A stretch of 64,000 nt of DNA from Dactylorhiza incarnata. Its lineage: Eukaryota; Streptophyta; Magnoliopsida; Asparagales; Orchidaceae. Below the pieces are notes generated by a model, which did not search any database, was not told the DNA's origin, and was given only the letters and a program-made list of their open reading frames with translations. A program made the translations under genes and the position numbers. The stretch lies in assembly GCA_033032865.1 (NCBI GenBank), contig JAWHQI010000065.1, forward strand, positions 1,674,001 to 1,738,000, given 5' to 3'. Of the stretch, positions 9,425-19,645 are shown piece by piece (position 1 is the stretch's first letter; the number at the start of each line of letters is the position of its first letter).

Positions 9425-10860
9425 ATGGCCGGCCTGAATCAGACCATCCTTGCTAAGTTGAGGGCGAAGAGAGCCGGTGTTGGTGGTGAATCCTCCGATA
9501 GCGCGGTTGTGGCATCCGCAGCAGTCCTGACACCGCAGGTGTTTGCTGAGAACGCACTCGGGAAGAAGCAGCCATGGAAACAGCTTGCGAAAACAGTAGT
9601 TGAGAGGGTGCGTCGAGTTGTCGGTGTCGGCGCGCGCGGGTACTAAAAACCGTCCTCCCGGGAAGTGGAGAAGCTGCACGCTCAAGGACGTGATCGATTC
9701 GTTACACGGCCCAGTCATCTTTGATGCTACTGGGAAGGAGCTGGAGTCGAAAATGACTTCTCTCATGAGGCCGACCGATGGGGTCCACGTCGCTGGACAT
9801 CCAGCGGTAGCGGAGGAGTCATTTGCTGGCGTCGGTGGGTGACCAAACGCGGTGGTGGCGCAACAAGTTGCGTCGGTACTCACCCGCGGGGTGCCCGAAA
9901 AAATGTCCGCCTGAAAGAAACTCCAGAAAGCGGAGGCGAGGAGGCGAAGAGAAGAAATCACGGAGGCGGAAGCCCAACTCCGGATGCAGCGGCTGGAGAA
10001 AGAGGTTGCACTTGTGCCTGCGAATGAAGAAAAACAAGAGAGCGTACGTGAGAGGAAACCTCCGCCAAAGCGGGTTCGGCAGAAGAACCCCCCTACGGCG
10101 CAGGTGACGGGGGATAACTGTCGGAACCTCGGGCCTCAGGGTGAATTTGTGAACCCTGGATGTCATGGAGGCACTGGAATAAATGGGCGACTTTGTCACC
10201 GGCTTGGTCGGCGAGTGTGAAAGTTCGGTTGAGCATCCGTGCCGACACTCGGTGCGGTTCGTCGCGCCTCCGCGGCACGAGTCAATCGTCATCCCTCCGC
10301 TCGTGAGGGAGAAGCCCGGGGAGCGACCTCGTACCCATGCTCAGATGCATGGAATGCATAAGCAGGGAGAGGCGTCGTGGAGAGCTTACCTCAAGCGGGT
10401 GGATCCCGAACTGTCCCGGCGCCCATTATTTGGGTCTACGAGAGCATTCGTTCCCCCGTGGATTGACTTTAGCACATTCGGCTCCGTCGGGAATGACGCT
10501 CCTGCGAACGGCGGGGCGGTTTTGTCGGCCACCTTGGCTGAAGTGTTCGGCGATGTGGAGTCGGGACCCGAAAAAGTGCCCGCCTTTACGACGCAAGGTA
10601 TATTTGTCTTCTTGCATATAACCAATTGTATTGAAAAACTTAACGCACGAGACTTACCTCCTTCCTAGGTGGTGACTATTGCAGAAGCCGCCCCGGCAGT
10701 GCATGGTCTCGAAGCAGAGCTGGAGGTTCTGCGGGAAATAGTAGCGGACATGCAGACACGGATTACCGGACTGTAGGCGCAAGTTAGGGAGCTAAAAAGA
10801 GCTAATTATCTGAGTAGGATAGGGAGCAAGCGCAAGTGTGCGCTTGACTGTGCGCTATGA
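9425..10860 (+). pseudogene. Antisense ORF remnant 1 of N2
   Basis: Several broken frames: 9425-9646 (MAGLNQTILAKLRAKRAGVG), a Lys/Arg/Glu-rich coiled-coil-like stretch about 9900-10110, 10183-10668 (161 codons, with APPRHESIVIPPLVREKPGE), and 10670-10860 with LEAELEVLREIVADMQTRIT, a coiled coil. The mix of charged coiled coils after a basic N-terminus resembles the C-terminal halves of plant gypsy-type antisense ORF proteins. I recognise no catalytic domain. Stops and frame changes make it non-functional. Confidence 0.4.
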
Positions 10861-10889
10861 TATCGTTATTTTTCATGATGTTGTGCCGA

Positions 10890-11040
10890 ACTCTTCTATA
10901 CACGAATGCTGATATTTTTGGATTTTTGTGCCCAGTCGAACTCTTCGTTTTCACGTTACTGCGCTTGATTCATTTGACTGTTGTGCTTGCTGATATTTTG
11001 GGATTTTTGTGCCCAGTCGAACTCTTCGTTTTCATGTTAC
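10890..11040 (+). repeat. Direct duplication of about 77 bp
   Basis: A segment containing gatatttt(g)ggatttttgtgc and the following cagtcgaactcttcgtttt occurs twice in tandem, starting near 10911 and 10990. It lies between the two antisense ORF remnants. Confidence 0.75.
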
Positions 11041-11152
11041 GGGCGGTTATCTGTCGGAGAGCACACGCTAGAGTCGTTTCGGTTCCCGAGGCGGTGCTAT
11101 AAATCGAGACGGTCCTCTCCCCTGCCTCACCTTCCTGTAGGAGAGCGGAAAG

Positions 11153-12090
11153 TTGACTGAAGGGATGGCACGAACTCCTGGATCACTGCGCTCTGAGGGC
11201 GCGATTTCCTTCTTGAGCAACGAACCACCTCTCCCCGCGCTCATCGGCGGGGATCTCGCGAACTTCTTATCGAGGCACCTATTAGGTGACCACTTTTCTG
11301 CGCGGTTGTCGTGGGGGAAAGAGAGAGTCAACACGGTATTCGCGGATGAGCTTGTGGTACCTTTCGATCACTTCGACGCGGGATGGGAGTTCCCTATCAT
11401 TCCCGAGATAGCGGAAATACTCAACTTTTATGGGGTGGTGCCCGCGCAACTGTCTCCGAATTCCGTTGAGTCTATAACTTTGTACATAGTCTACATGCGG
11501 ACACAGCGGATTCACTTTACTCTGGATGTATTCCGCTTCCTATTCCGGACGAGGGTCCATAGGCGCGGGCAGCTGAACTTTGGCTCAGACAGGATGTGCT
11601 GAACTGGACGGGCAAGGTGTCTGACTGGCGGGCGCGGTTCGTCATCTTCAAAGGTGACTTCAGCGGACTCAACCTGGTTCCCGATCTTCGGGACGAAGAA
11701 ACTTTTTTATCTCCCGAGCTGTCCGCGATTGGTTCGCGGATAGCACGTTTCTTGGATGACGAGTGCTTGGATGTCCAGCATTATGTTCGCGTGAGGGAGG
11801 TGCATAGCCTGCCTGCCCCAGAGTGTAAGTGTAACAGTTTGGACAATAAGTACTCGAGCGTACCTGAGTTGACTTTTTCCCTCCTGCTTGTAGTTATTCT
11901 GATGGTGCCAGCTTCCAAACCATATGCGCCGCCCGGGAACGTTCTGACTGCTGCTGAAAAACGACGTGCCCAGGGCCAGCGGAAGGCGCTCAGAACCGCT
12001 CGTGGAAAGAAGCGTTCGCCCCAAGAGGTGGGTCGGGCCCTTCCGCCAGTGTCCGCGGGCGCTGAAATGCCCGTCCGTCCTATCCTGTAA
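11153..12090 (+). pseudogene. Gypsy-type transposon ORF (Transposase_28-like), antisense in N2
   Basis: The first frame, 11153-11602, gives MTEGMARTPGS..., then FDHFDAGWEFPIIPEIAEIL and NFYGVVPAQLSPNSVESI. This is the signature of the plant 'putative gypsy type transposon' domain, in which a protein segment abuts a final-exon-like block on pathway to VKGWKERFF. The matching continuation WTGKVSDWRARFVIFKGDF lies in a second frame (11596-12090), so there is a frameshift or a lost intron near 11595. The second frame ends in a basic stretch. The biochemical function of this family is not known to me. The gene is antisense to the gag of the same element. Confidence 0.65.
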
Positions 12091-12144
12091 GGAGGTCCTC
12101 TTGAAGAGGAGGGGAATCCGCTAATCCTCTGACCTGGGGCGATA

Positions 12145-12750
12145 ATGCTTAGCGCTGGACTCCCGTTGTGGAGGGAGTCTGAGCAGATTCTTCCGCATGC
12201 ACTTGTGATTTTGGCCGTTGTTTGTGGCTCGAAGGATCTCGAGGAGATAAGGGGGATTCCCGCAGGAGATCTTCCCGGGAGGGCTGCTGTGGCGAACCAG
12301 AGGGCGCTTACTTATAATAGTGCTTCCTGGAGCGTATTTGACGATGCTTTGGTGGCGAACTCCCGTCTACGAGAAAAACTTAAGGTATTAATGAATTGAG
12401 CTCTTGAGATATCATTTTTCTTACCCACGCGGGAAGTTATTGCCGCGCGGCCACTCTTGATTCAGGTTAGGGTGACAACGGGCAATCCGAAGTTTCGACG
12501 GGAGGCGCTCCGGGTCAGCAAGTGTTCGGCGGAAATGACACTCAGCCTTTTAAAGGAGAAAGGCGCCTTGAAGCCAGAATACACTGACATCGACTACGCG
12601 ACATTGTTTGTGGGCTATGAATATACTGCGATCTCCGATTCGGAAGAAGACTCCGCCGGAGGCGCGGGTGTTACAAGACCGGATGCGGCCACTAGTTCGA
12701 AGAACCGGGAAGTTGTTGGTGGGGGCAATGAGCCCGGGGTTGAGGATTGA
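12145..12750 (+). pseudogene. Downstream part of the N2 antisense ORF
   Basis: Two frames (12145-12399 and 12457-12750). The second ends with an acidic Ser/Glu tail (YTAISDSEEDSAGGAG). The middle block LPHALVILAVVCGSKDLEEI and the NQRALTYNSASWSVFDD segment look protein-like. I infer they are later exons of the gene starting at 11153, because they are spaced by short gaps that contain GT/AG-like sites. I recognise no domain. Confidence 0.4.
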
Positions 12751-12860
12751 TGACTGTACTTTTCTTTGAAGGTGACCGCGTTTCTTGCTTCGTGTTTGTC
12801 CGAGGCTGAGGATTGATGACTGAACTTTTCTTTGAAGGTGACCGCGTTTCTTGCTTCGTG
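12745..12860 (+). repeat. Direct duplication of about 62 bp
   Basis: gattgatgactg(t/a)acttttc and the following 40 bp (tttgaaggtgaccgcgtttc...) occur twice in tandem right after the antisense ORF stop. Confidence 0.8.
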
Positions 12861-13069
12861 TTCGCGGTCTCTCAGTTGTATTTCTATTGATGAACCATTA
12901 TTTTCTTTGCTACTCCATGATTCCTTTTCCCATTCTCTGAATTCCTGCATGTTAGATGTTAAAGAAGTACTTAATAAATTTACTTCATACCTTGTCTTCC
13001 ACGCAAATATCTTTAAGACGCGCACCGGGGGCGTCATTCTCCCAGGCATCCGCCCATTATTGGGATAGT

Positions 13070-13655
13070 GACAAGAACTGACCGGACGACACCATCTGCA
13101 AGGTGTCCACCTATTAAAGTAACCGTAGTGATTTATATTGAGCACGGGCACTTCCGTGAATGTTCGCCAATTGAAACAGTTGTAAGGAGGGACTTGCTAG
13201 GCGACGTCACTCAAGGTGACCGCCTACTAAGAATAATGAATATATTGCGTTTATTCATGTGGGTACTTGCCAATTTGAATAATTATGAGAGAACCAATCA
13301 GGCGACCCCACTTCGGGTGTCTGCATATCAAGAATGATGAATATATCTGAGCGCGCTTATTCCCGCGGGCACTCGCCGATTTGAATAATTATGAGAAAAC
13401 CAATCAGGTGACCCCACTCAAGGTGTTCGCCTATCAAAAATAGTGAATATATCTGAGCGCGCTTATTCCTGCAAGCACTCGCCGATTTGAATAATTATGA
13501 GTGAACCATTCAGGCGACCCCACTCCGGGTGCCGCCTATCAAGAATAGTGAATATATCTGAGCGCGCTTATTCCTGCGGGTACTCGCCGATTTGAATAAT
13601 TATGAGAGAACCAATCAGGCGACCCCACTCTGGGTGTCCGCCTATCAAGAATAAT
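13070..13655. repeat. 106-bp tandem repeat array in N2
   Basis: Clear copies start at 13291, 13397, 13503 and 13608 (periods 106, 106 and 105); the last is partial. Older diverged copies reach back to about 13070. Each unit contains gaaccaatcaggcgacccca, a gaatatatctgagcgcgct block and tttgaataattatgag. Such arrays are common in the 3' untranslated region of Tat elements and can seed satellite DNA. Confidence 0.9.
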
Positions 13656-14560
13656 GACACGGGGAATGTTCTCCCTGATGTGCCTGTCCTTTGGACTTTA
13701 AGGGATGACTTCTGAATATCATAATGCCTGGGATAAATTCAACCAATACCCGGCTGAGGTATTATTTGCTTTTGCGCTTCGAGTTCCCAAATTGTGCGAG
13801 CCGCGGGTGGCGGGAAAGACGCCCGTGGTGCTTCCCTCCATCGGGGTCATCTGATGGGGTTATGGGTGTGTGAAGACAGAGCGCTCCTCCGAAAGGACAC
13901 CCCGGGGGGGCTATGGCATCCATTGCTCACGCCGAGGAGTCCATTGCTAGAGGTTAGGGCAGCCGATTGGGCATATGGAATACGCAGGGTTCTCCTCCGC
14001 AAGCAGCGTCCGGACACGCCCTCGGGGTATGAAACACTTGTTGCTCGGAGCTTCTCCTCAGAAAGGGGCCGATAACAGTAACAACGCCTCTGTTGACGCA
14101 TGGCCGGCTATCTCATTTGCTGGTATCCACCTACCACGTACGCCAGTCGCGAGTTACTCGAACGAGGGCATTTGTAGTGGTCTTAGGGTGGCGGTTAAGA
14201 GAAAGTCACTCGTGCCTGCGGAGAGGGTCGGAGTCCCTATGACCTCCGCTCGAGCCGTCCAGAGGCGTGCGAGGGGGTCCAAGCGGGCTCCGGTGACTGC
14301 CCAGGGGAGTGAAAATGAGTGATAAGTCCTGACTTTTCCCACCATGCCGTCTCGCCAGGTTGCAGGGAAGCGACGACTAGCTATTGATTACCGATCAGGG
14401 CTGTCGTTTCGTGTCATGGAGAGATTTAAGAGCTTTTCTATCATAAAAAGAGCGTTAGTGTCTCATTTATAAATCATGTAAGATGTTTTAGTGACACGAA
14501 ACACAAGCAAGAAGTTTTAAAAACACATAGAAAGATGCAGTGATTCAAAATCCAACCGAG
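13656..14560. other. N2 sequence without recognised gene
   Basis: Contains a gcgctcctccgaaaggacac / gggttctcctccgcaagcag-type imperfect repeat (13880-14060) and open frames at 13794-14075 and 13975-14322 that resemble nothing I know. In an intact Tat element pol should end on the minus strand nearby. No trace of RT or integrase was seen. Confidence 0.4.
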
Positions 14561-14639
14561 ACTCTTCGCAGGCACATGCTAGGGGAATGAGCCCTTTTTG
14601 GCGATGCTCCCCACTCGGGGAGGGACGTACTCATCGACC

Positions 14640-15120
14640 GAATTTACCGATCGCATGTAACATTCCCGCGTCGTCCTGGGATCGTTTTGGACCCTGAATT
14701 GTTTACCTCCCAGAGGGAACTTGAGCACCTGATGATAAGTGGACGCTATGGCTTAGAAGTCGTCCAGGAGGGGCCTCCCGAAGATTGCATTGTAGCTGAT
14801 CGGCGCGTCGATCACTAAAAATGACTCCTGTCATGCTACTTCACATAGGACCACGGTGAGGTTTATCCCCCCCCCCCCCCCCCCCCCCCGCCCCCCCCCC
14901 CCCCCCCCCGCTACCTCTTTCCTTTCTCCTGCGAAACTGTAGAGTGGTCCATCACAGGCTTCCATGGGCTTGTCTGTCTTCATAACATCGAAAGCTGGCT
15001 TGAAAAGAACGTTGACTGAGCTGCCGGTATCGATGAGGATCATGGCCACAGTGAAGTCGTCTAGAATTGCCTTGATTACCACTGCGTCGTGGAATGGATT
15101 GATGGTTCAAAGAAGGTCTT
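14640..15120 (-). pseudogene. N2 retropepsin remnant
   Basis: On the minus strand DAVVIKAILDDFTVAMILID continues to TGSSVNVLFKPAFDVM, the aspartic protease motif (DTGSS) typical of Tat/Athila-type Gypsy elements. SYNAIFGRPLLDDF, the C-terminal protease block, follows about 250 bp later. Between them an abnormal C run (14867-14909) disrupts the frame, and there are in-frame stops before and after ESFLVIDAPI. The protease would cut the gag-pol polyprotein. The RT that should follow is missing. Confidence 0.75.
14867..14909 (+). repeat. Poly-C tract (23 C, G, 19 C)
   Basis: This nearly pure 43-bp C run sits inside protease-coding sequence. It is a likely sequencing or assembly problem, or a slippage expansion. 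See findings. Confidence 0.95.
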
Positions 15121-15414
15121 CTTCTTTGAAAGTAATTGCCCCCCGAAGAGGGGGAGCAAGCGAAGCTAAGGCGAGTTCCCTCTCTCGGAGGCGCTTCATA
15201 CTCACCTTTCTTGATGACTCCGTACCTGCCTCGTCGTGGATATGATTGACTCTCAGTCGGTCGCGCCCTCGACTTCCACGCAGTCATCTTCTTCGTCATC
15301 CTGGCCGACATCCTCGCCCTGCTCGATGTTGTCGCACCTCTATGTGTTCGGTCCCGACTCTTCTTTTTCCTTTCCCTTCGAAGTAGAGGCTCCTCCAGTG
15401 CTGCTAGCGAGCAA

Positions 15415-15645
15415 CTACTCCAGCTTCCCTTCTTTCAACAGCTTTTCTACCAAGTCGTGGACAACCCGACAATTCACCGTGTTGTGAACGACATCACGGT
15501 GGAACTTACAGTAAAGATTCTGGTTTCTGTTTCTAGACCCTGCCTTCAAAGGCCCGGGAGGCTTGAAGTCTGTCTGTCTCTGCAGGATCTCGACAACCTC
15601 ATCCATTGGGATGTCGATTTCGGTGTACTCTTGCGCATCCCCCAT
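15415..15645 (-). pseudogene. N2 gag C-terminal part
   Basis: On the minus strand: MGDAQEYTEIDIPMDEVVEI, then YCKFHRDVVHNTVNCRVVHD and VEKLLKEGKLE. The YCxFH...T..C pattern followed by a helix ending in a Lys/Gly-rich 'EGKL' is the conserved gag C-terminal motif of Tat/Athila-like Gypsy elements. It is in a different frame from the upstream gag segment. Confidence 0.75.
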
Positions 15646-15826
15646 TGGTTGGGGGAGACTGTTAAGAGAAACGGGGGATTGTTGTTGTCTTGCCGAGAGT
15701 GTTGAGGTTGTGCATGCCTCATCTGCTGAAAATGTCGGGGGCGGTGGATAGACCGTTGGTGAAAGTTCCTCCCTCGTTGACTTGAGGGTCGGAAATCTTG
15801 GCGAGGATTATCCTTTCGCTGAGCCG

Positions 15827-16470
15827 TTATAGAGGGCGGCCAAAGGAGTTTTGGGGACGCCTGGCTCCCAGGTCGGAGAGGTTTGTCACGAACTCCTTAT
15901 TATTGAGTTCTCCTTCGATGAAGAGATTGGCCCGCTCTATAAGTTCACCGTAGGTCTTGGGCTTTCTCTTGATGATGGAAAATTTGAAGAACCCTGGCCT
16001 TAAGCCGTTGGTGAAGGCGACCTGGTAGACCTGAGACTCCATATCGGGGACCTCCATGATCAGCCCCTGGAAGCGGTCTACATACTCCCCCAAGGTCTCC
16101 CTCGGGCCCTGCCGGATCAGGAACAGGGCGTCCACGTCGACTTTCCTTCGCATGGAGGTAGCGAACCTTTGCAGAAATTCTTTCCTTAGTTCTCTAAAAG
16201 AACATATCGAGCCGGGTGAGACGTTGTAGAACCATTTCCTCGCTTTTCCATCGAAAGTGGTGGTCAGGAGCTTGCAGCGGAGTCCTTCTGAGAGGGGTTG
16301 AAGGGATACCGTCGCGTCGAATGCCTGCAGGTGATACGAGGGATCCTCCTTTCCCGAAAAACGGGGAAGTCGTGGCTCCCTGAACCCATGAGGGGCGGTC
16401 TCTTATAGGATGACCACAGTGAACGACGAGTAGCTCACCGCCCCCACGTCGTATTCTGACCCTTCGAAGT
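15827..16470 (-). pseudogene. N2 gag (retrotransposon gag domain)
   Basis: On the minus strand DPSYHLQAFDATVSLQPLSE leads into a KWFYNVSPGSI block, then EFLQRFATSMRRKVDVDALF and ETLGEYVDRFQGLIMEV, the standard retrotransposon gag helices. It is open from 16153 to 15827; upstream parts are in the same region with a stop near 16408. An N-terminal Pro/Ala/Thr-rich part extends to about 16740. Gag forms the capsid. This is the best evidence that N2 reads on the minus strand. Confidence 0.8.
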
Positions 16471-17046
16471 TCAGGGCCTTACCGTGGTATGCGGCGGCGA
16501 CCTCTCTGAAGAATTGGTAGTGGCTCGCGCGTCCTCGTCGTGCGGTTGTTGTGGAGGCGGATTCGGCGGTGGTGGGGGCAGCTCATCTGGGGTCGCGGCT
16601 TCTTGCGCCATCTCAGCGGCTTGGGTGCGCTGCCCTTGCCCCACCAGCTGGGTCACGAGCACAAGCAGGCAGTTGAACTCGTCGCGAGTGACCGGGGGTT
16701 CTTCGGGAGTCGGCTGCCTGCGGGGTATACGAAGCGTCGGGTAGCGGGAGGAGGGAGAAGAACCATGCGGACGCTACAGGCAGCAACCGCGCTTGCTATT
16801 ACTGCCTAAGGAGGAGAGGTATCCGTACGGGCTCTGAGGGTGCCCGCTGCGGCCTCTCTACAGAGTTGCTGAAGAACTGCCCAGGAGATTGCGCGGATAC
16901 TTGGAGAGTTGTCGTGTGCGTCCTCGTCGGGGAGAATGCGCGACCTCCTGGACAGTGCTCGTGGATCCTGCTGAGTGTCCGCCTGGGGCTTTTATGACTG
17001 GCACGGAGGGACACTGGCTGAGGTCGCAGGATTTGGGTTAACATTG

Positions 17047-17601
17047 AGAGAGAAGTGTGATAAACATCATGATACAGTACAATTCCTGAGTGGCATTATG
17101 GCTTTCAAATAATATCTCCTCCTCCATACATGATGAAAAGTTCATCTTTGACTTCTTGGATGAGGCGATTGATAGCCCTGCGAGCCAAGGAGAAGACAGT
17201 ATCTTGCAGATTGTGACGAACAGTGCGTCCAATAATATGGTTGCAGCAAAGCTTATGGCTTTGAAGAGGCCCAAGCTTTTTTGGACAAGTTGTGCAGCTC
17301 ATACAATTAATCTTTTGTTACAAGATATAGGAAAGTTGAAGCGGTGAAGCCCATAAAGAGTGTTATCTCCTTGGGTCGCCGACTCTCTGTCTTCATCTAT
17401 GGTCACACCATCTCTCTCGACATGTTTAGAGAGTCGACGAAGGAATTGGACTCTCATAAGCTTATTCAACCAGGTGTGACTAGATTCGTTACAATGTTTC
17501 TATCTTTAGAGAGTATCTTAGAAAAGAAGAATCGGGCTTATTCACATCTACAAAGTGAGCTGCAACAAAGTTGGTCAGTAGTGTCGAGGGAAAGTAGGTA
17601 A
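17047..17601 (+). pseudogene. hAT transposase, central part (DUF659-like)
   Basis: Two nearly adjacent frames: 17090-17347 with FDFLDEAIDSPASQGEDSIL, QIVTNSASNNMVAAKLMALK and RPKLFWTSCAAHTINLLLQD, then 17344-17601 with VSRFV-type block LIQPGVTRFVTMFLSLESIL. These match plant hAT transposases after the BED finger. VTNSAS is the second catalytic-Asp region, and the usual VTDNAS Asp is Asn here. About 60 residues that should carry the first catalytic Asp (SDGWTD region) are missing between 9085 and 17047, lost with the N2 insertion. Confidence 0.85.
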
Positions 17602-17699
17602 ATGTATTACATATTTATTCACTTTAATTTAGAATATTTGTTTGCAACTGACGCTTTATAGTATTTACTTATTTAATTATTTATTTATTTTGCATATGG

Positions 17700-18175
17700 T
17701 AGGTTGTAATGATAGTGATGAGCGCAAGATTTTAGGCGAATGTCGAGCAGGCTGTTGGTATATTCACCCCATTTGTGAAGGTTTTGAGAAGAGTCGACGG
17801 GAATACACCTTCCATGGGGTGATTATATGGGGATATAAAAAAAACTAGGAAAGAGGTTGCTGATGTTCTCGATCACCAAGAGAACAAATACCTTCCTATA
17901 TGGAAGTTGATCGATAGCATATGGGAGAAGAAGATGAGCAGCCATCTGCACCTTGCAGGATATTACTTAAACCATATTTTTATTATTCCTGCCAAGTGGA
18001 GATTGATGCCGACGGAAGGTTTATGAGCGGTTTTGTTGAGTCTCTCAAGGATTTATAGGAAAGATCCTTCTACGCAGGATCACATCAGTGCTGAGCTTGA
18101 TCTTTATCAATACCAACAAGGATTATTTGGTAAATACATGGCAAAGAGATAGCTACAAAATCCCAACTTAAATCC
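17700..18175 (+). pseudogene. hAT transposase, downstream part
   Basis: Frames are broken. Pieces read YLPIWKLIDSIWEKK-like and HLHLAGYYLNHIFIIPAKWR-like around 17890-18010, corresponding to the 'HxPLHAAGYFLNP' region of hAT transposases, with several stops and frameshifts. It is followed by a clear AT-rich intron-like gap. Confidence 0.6.
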
Positions 18176-18289
18176 AGGTGCATTTTAAAATATTTTGTTT
18201 GATTAACTCTATAAATTTTAACGATGCATAATTGAAATGTATTGTCATTTTATTTTCACAGTACATTAGTAGAGGCTTTAACAGTGTTG

Positions 18290-18405
18290 ATACATCACAC
18301 CTTAAAATTATGGCTATGAACATTTTGAGCTTGACTACTTCATCCTCTGAATGTGAGAGAAACTGGAGCACTTTTGAGATGATGTGCATTAATTTAGTTA
18401 TTTAG
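18290..18405 (+). pseudogene. hAT C-terminal dimerisation domain fragment
   Basis: LKIMAMNILSLTTSSSECER followed by NWSTFEMM is the diagnostic hAT dimerisation motif (SSxCERNWSxF). It forms the transposase dimer. It is preceded by an AG acceptor-like site (tttcacag) and followed by AT-rich intron-like sequence. Confidence 0.85.
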
Positions 18406-18476
18406 CCTAACATAAATATCTTATTATATGATTGTATGCATTATTTATATTTTTTTATAGATGCATTCTAAGAAGA

Positions 18477-18810
18477 CATTGTGCTTCACCAATGCTCTGG
18501 ATGCTGAATGAAGGAAGCATGGTTATGTGCACTTAAATCAAAATGGATTCTTGGGTCTGCCCTCTTTGATGTCTTTGGCTTTGATTTGAGGGCATGATTC
18601 CGCAGCAAACGCGATGGTATAGGGGGCACTATTTCAGTGGTACTCTGTGAGCAGCCACTTTGTGCATTTATTGTCAAAGGTTAGGTCTTTCTCCTCTGAG
18701 AGAAGCCACTTTGTGCATAGTGCCAAAGGTTAGGTCTGTTTCCAATCTTCCCCCGCCCATACCCCCAATGATTGGGACTATATGGGTTCTGTTGTTGTTG
18801 TTGTTGTTGT
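18477..18810 (+). mobile_element. Short retroposon with (TTG)n tail
   Basis: A 334-bp insert ending in gggttctg followed by a (TTG)n run. It is flanked by a perfect 16-bp duplication, atgcattctaagaaga, at 18461-18476 and 18811-18826. It splits an exon encoding the hAT transposase tail. The tail type matches the RTE LINEs of this window, so an RTE machinery probably mobilised it. It has no ORF. It could be a SINE or a 5'-truncated LINE; I do not recognise the body. Confidence 0.85.
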
Positions 18811-19239
18811 ATGCATTCTAAGAAGAGGAATAAACTCGATAGCAAAAAAATGAACGATCTTATTTTTGTAAAGTTTAATGTTTTGTTGAAGTCGAAATAT
18901 TCTGACACATCTCAAGATCCATTGGCAACTAAGAGCTTAGATTCGGGGAAGGTATAAGAGTGGATGGTGAATGTTGATGATGACGAGGATGATAATGATG
19001 ATGACGATGATGAAGTCTTTCCCGGAGAGTGGTTGACGTGGGCGCAACTTGGAGATATTGTCGATGTTGATCATGATACAAGGAGGCCTCCTAGAATAAC
19101 AAAAAGCAAAGACATGACGATTAGTTATCAAAGAAAGGGAAAGAGAAAAATATCTGAGATGGATAAGGCAGATCTAGAGGGTTCATCAGATGATGACCAT
19201 ATTCTATCTACTCTGCCGACTATAGATGAGTATGTTTGA
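18811..19239 (+). pseudogene. hAT transposase C-terminal tail
   Basis: MHSKKRNKLDSKKMNDLIFV is the HTKKRNRLxxxRLNDLVYV-like segment that follows the dimerisation motif in plant hAT proteins. An acidic tail follows (a run of about a dozen Asp/Glu residues, then WLTWAQLGDIVDVDHD) and a basic segment, ending at 19239. A stop at 18955 separates the two open pieces. The acidic run is conserved in position in the family, although its length varies. Confidence 0.8.
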
Positions 19240-19343
19240 AATTTAATTTTTAAAATTTTGATGTCATAAAAAAAATATAGTTGCAAAACTTCTTAAAATT
19301 ACCAGTATTACAAATTTTCTATCATCATTGTATTGTATGTGAA

Positions 19344-19399
19344 TCCGTATAGCCGACCCCACTATAGTGGGATAAAGGCTTGAGTGTTGTTGTTGTAAC
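19344..19399 (+). mobile_element. 5'-truncated RTE LINE tail
   Basis: Only 56 bp: the RTE 3' end ccgaccccactatagtggg then ataaaggcttgag and (TTG)n. It is flanked by the duplication gtattgtatgtgaa at 19330-19343 and 19400-19413. The same 3' end closes the longer LINE at 28231. Confidence 0.88.
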
Positions 19400-19645
19400 G
19401 TATTGTATGTGAAATGTTTCAGATAGCTTTTAATATTTAGAAGTTCAATAGGTTGTAAAATAGTTACTATTATGATACGTATTAAATAAAAAAAATAAAA
19501 AAAAAAATAATTATATATAATTAATTAAATATTAAAACCCGATATATGAAATATCTCTGATATATCCCCAGATATATAAAAAACCGACATGAAAACCCAA
19601 ACCGACGTGTCCCCGACATCCGACATCTGCAACCTTGCTTAGTAT

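Larger units (their letters stand above)
9100..17040 (-). mobile_element. N2, Tat-like Gypsy remnant (limits approximate)
   Basis: It lies between two hAT transposase segments. On the minus strand it carries gag (about 16470-15415) and a protease remnant (15120-14640). RT, RNase H and integrase are absent. On the plus strand, antisense to gag, it has gypsy-type 'Transposase_28'-like ORFs (9425-12750), and between them an array of 106-bp repeats. Antisense ORFs and tandem repeats downstream of pol are typical of Tat-lineage elements. I could not identify LTRs or a target duplication, so both edges are set only by where hAT coding similarity stops and resumes. Confidence 0.6.
4769..19637 (+). 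mobile_element. hAT DNA transposon carrying several insertions
   Basis: The ends are imperfect inverted repeats: CAGTGTTGTAGATGTCGG at 4769-4786, and on the right the reverse complement of CAAGGTTGCAGATGTCGG (19620-19637); 15 of 18 positions match. The flanking 8-mers catactat (4761-4768) and cttagtat (19638-19645) match at 6 of 8, fitting an aged 8-bp hAT target duplication. Both subterminal zones repeat gacat and cgatata motifs. It carries a BED/DUF659/hAT-dimerisation transposase gene, broken and interrupted by N1, N2 and a short retroposon. It lies inside Gypsy element O. Confidence 0.85.

Noticed and set aside
9819..10292. Minus-strand 157-codon frame in N2
   Set aside because: Opposite to the charged coiled-coil segment on the plus strand; no gag or pol motif although it is on the gag strand.
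13070..13655. CRISPR-like array
   Set aside because: Units are head-to-tail with no unique spacers, in plant retroelement DNA.
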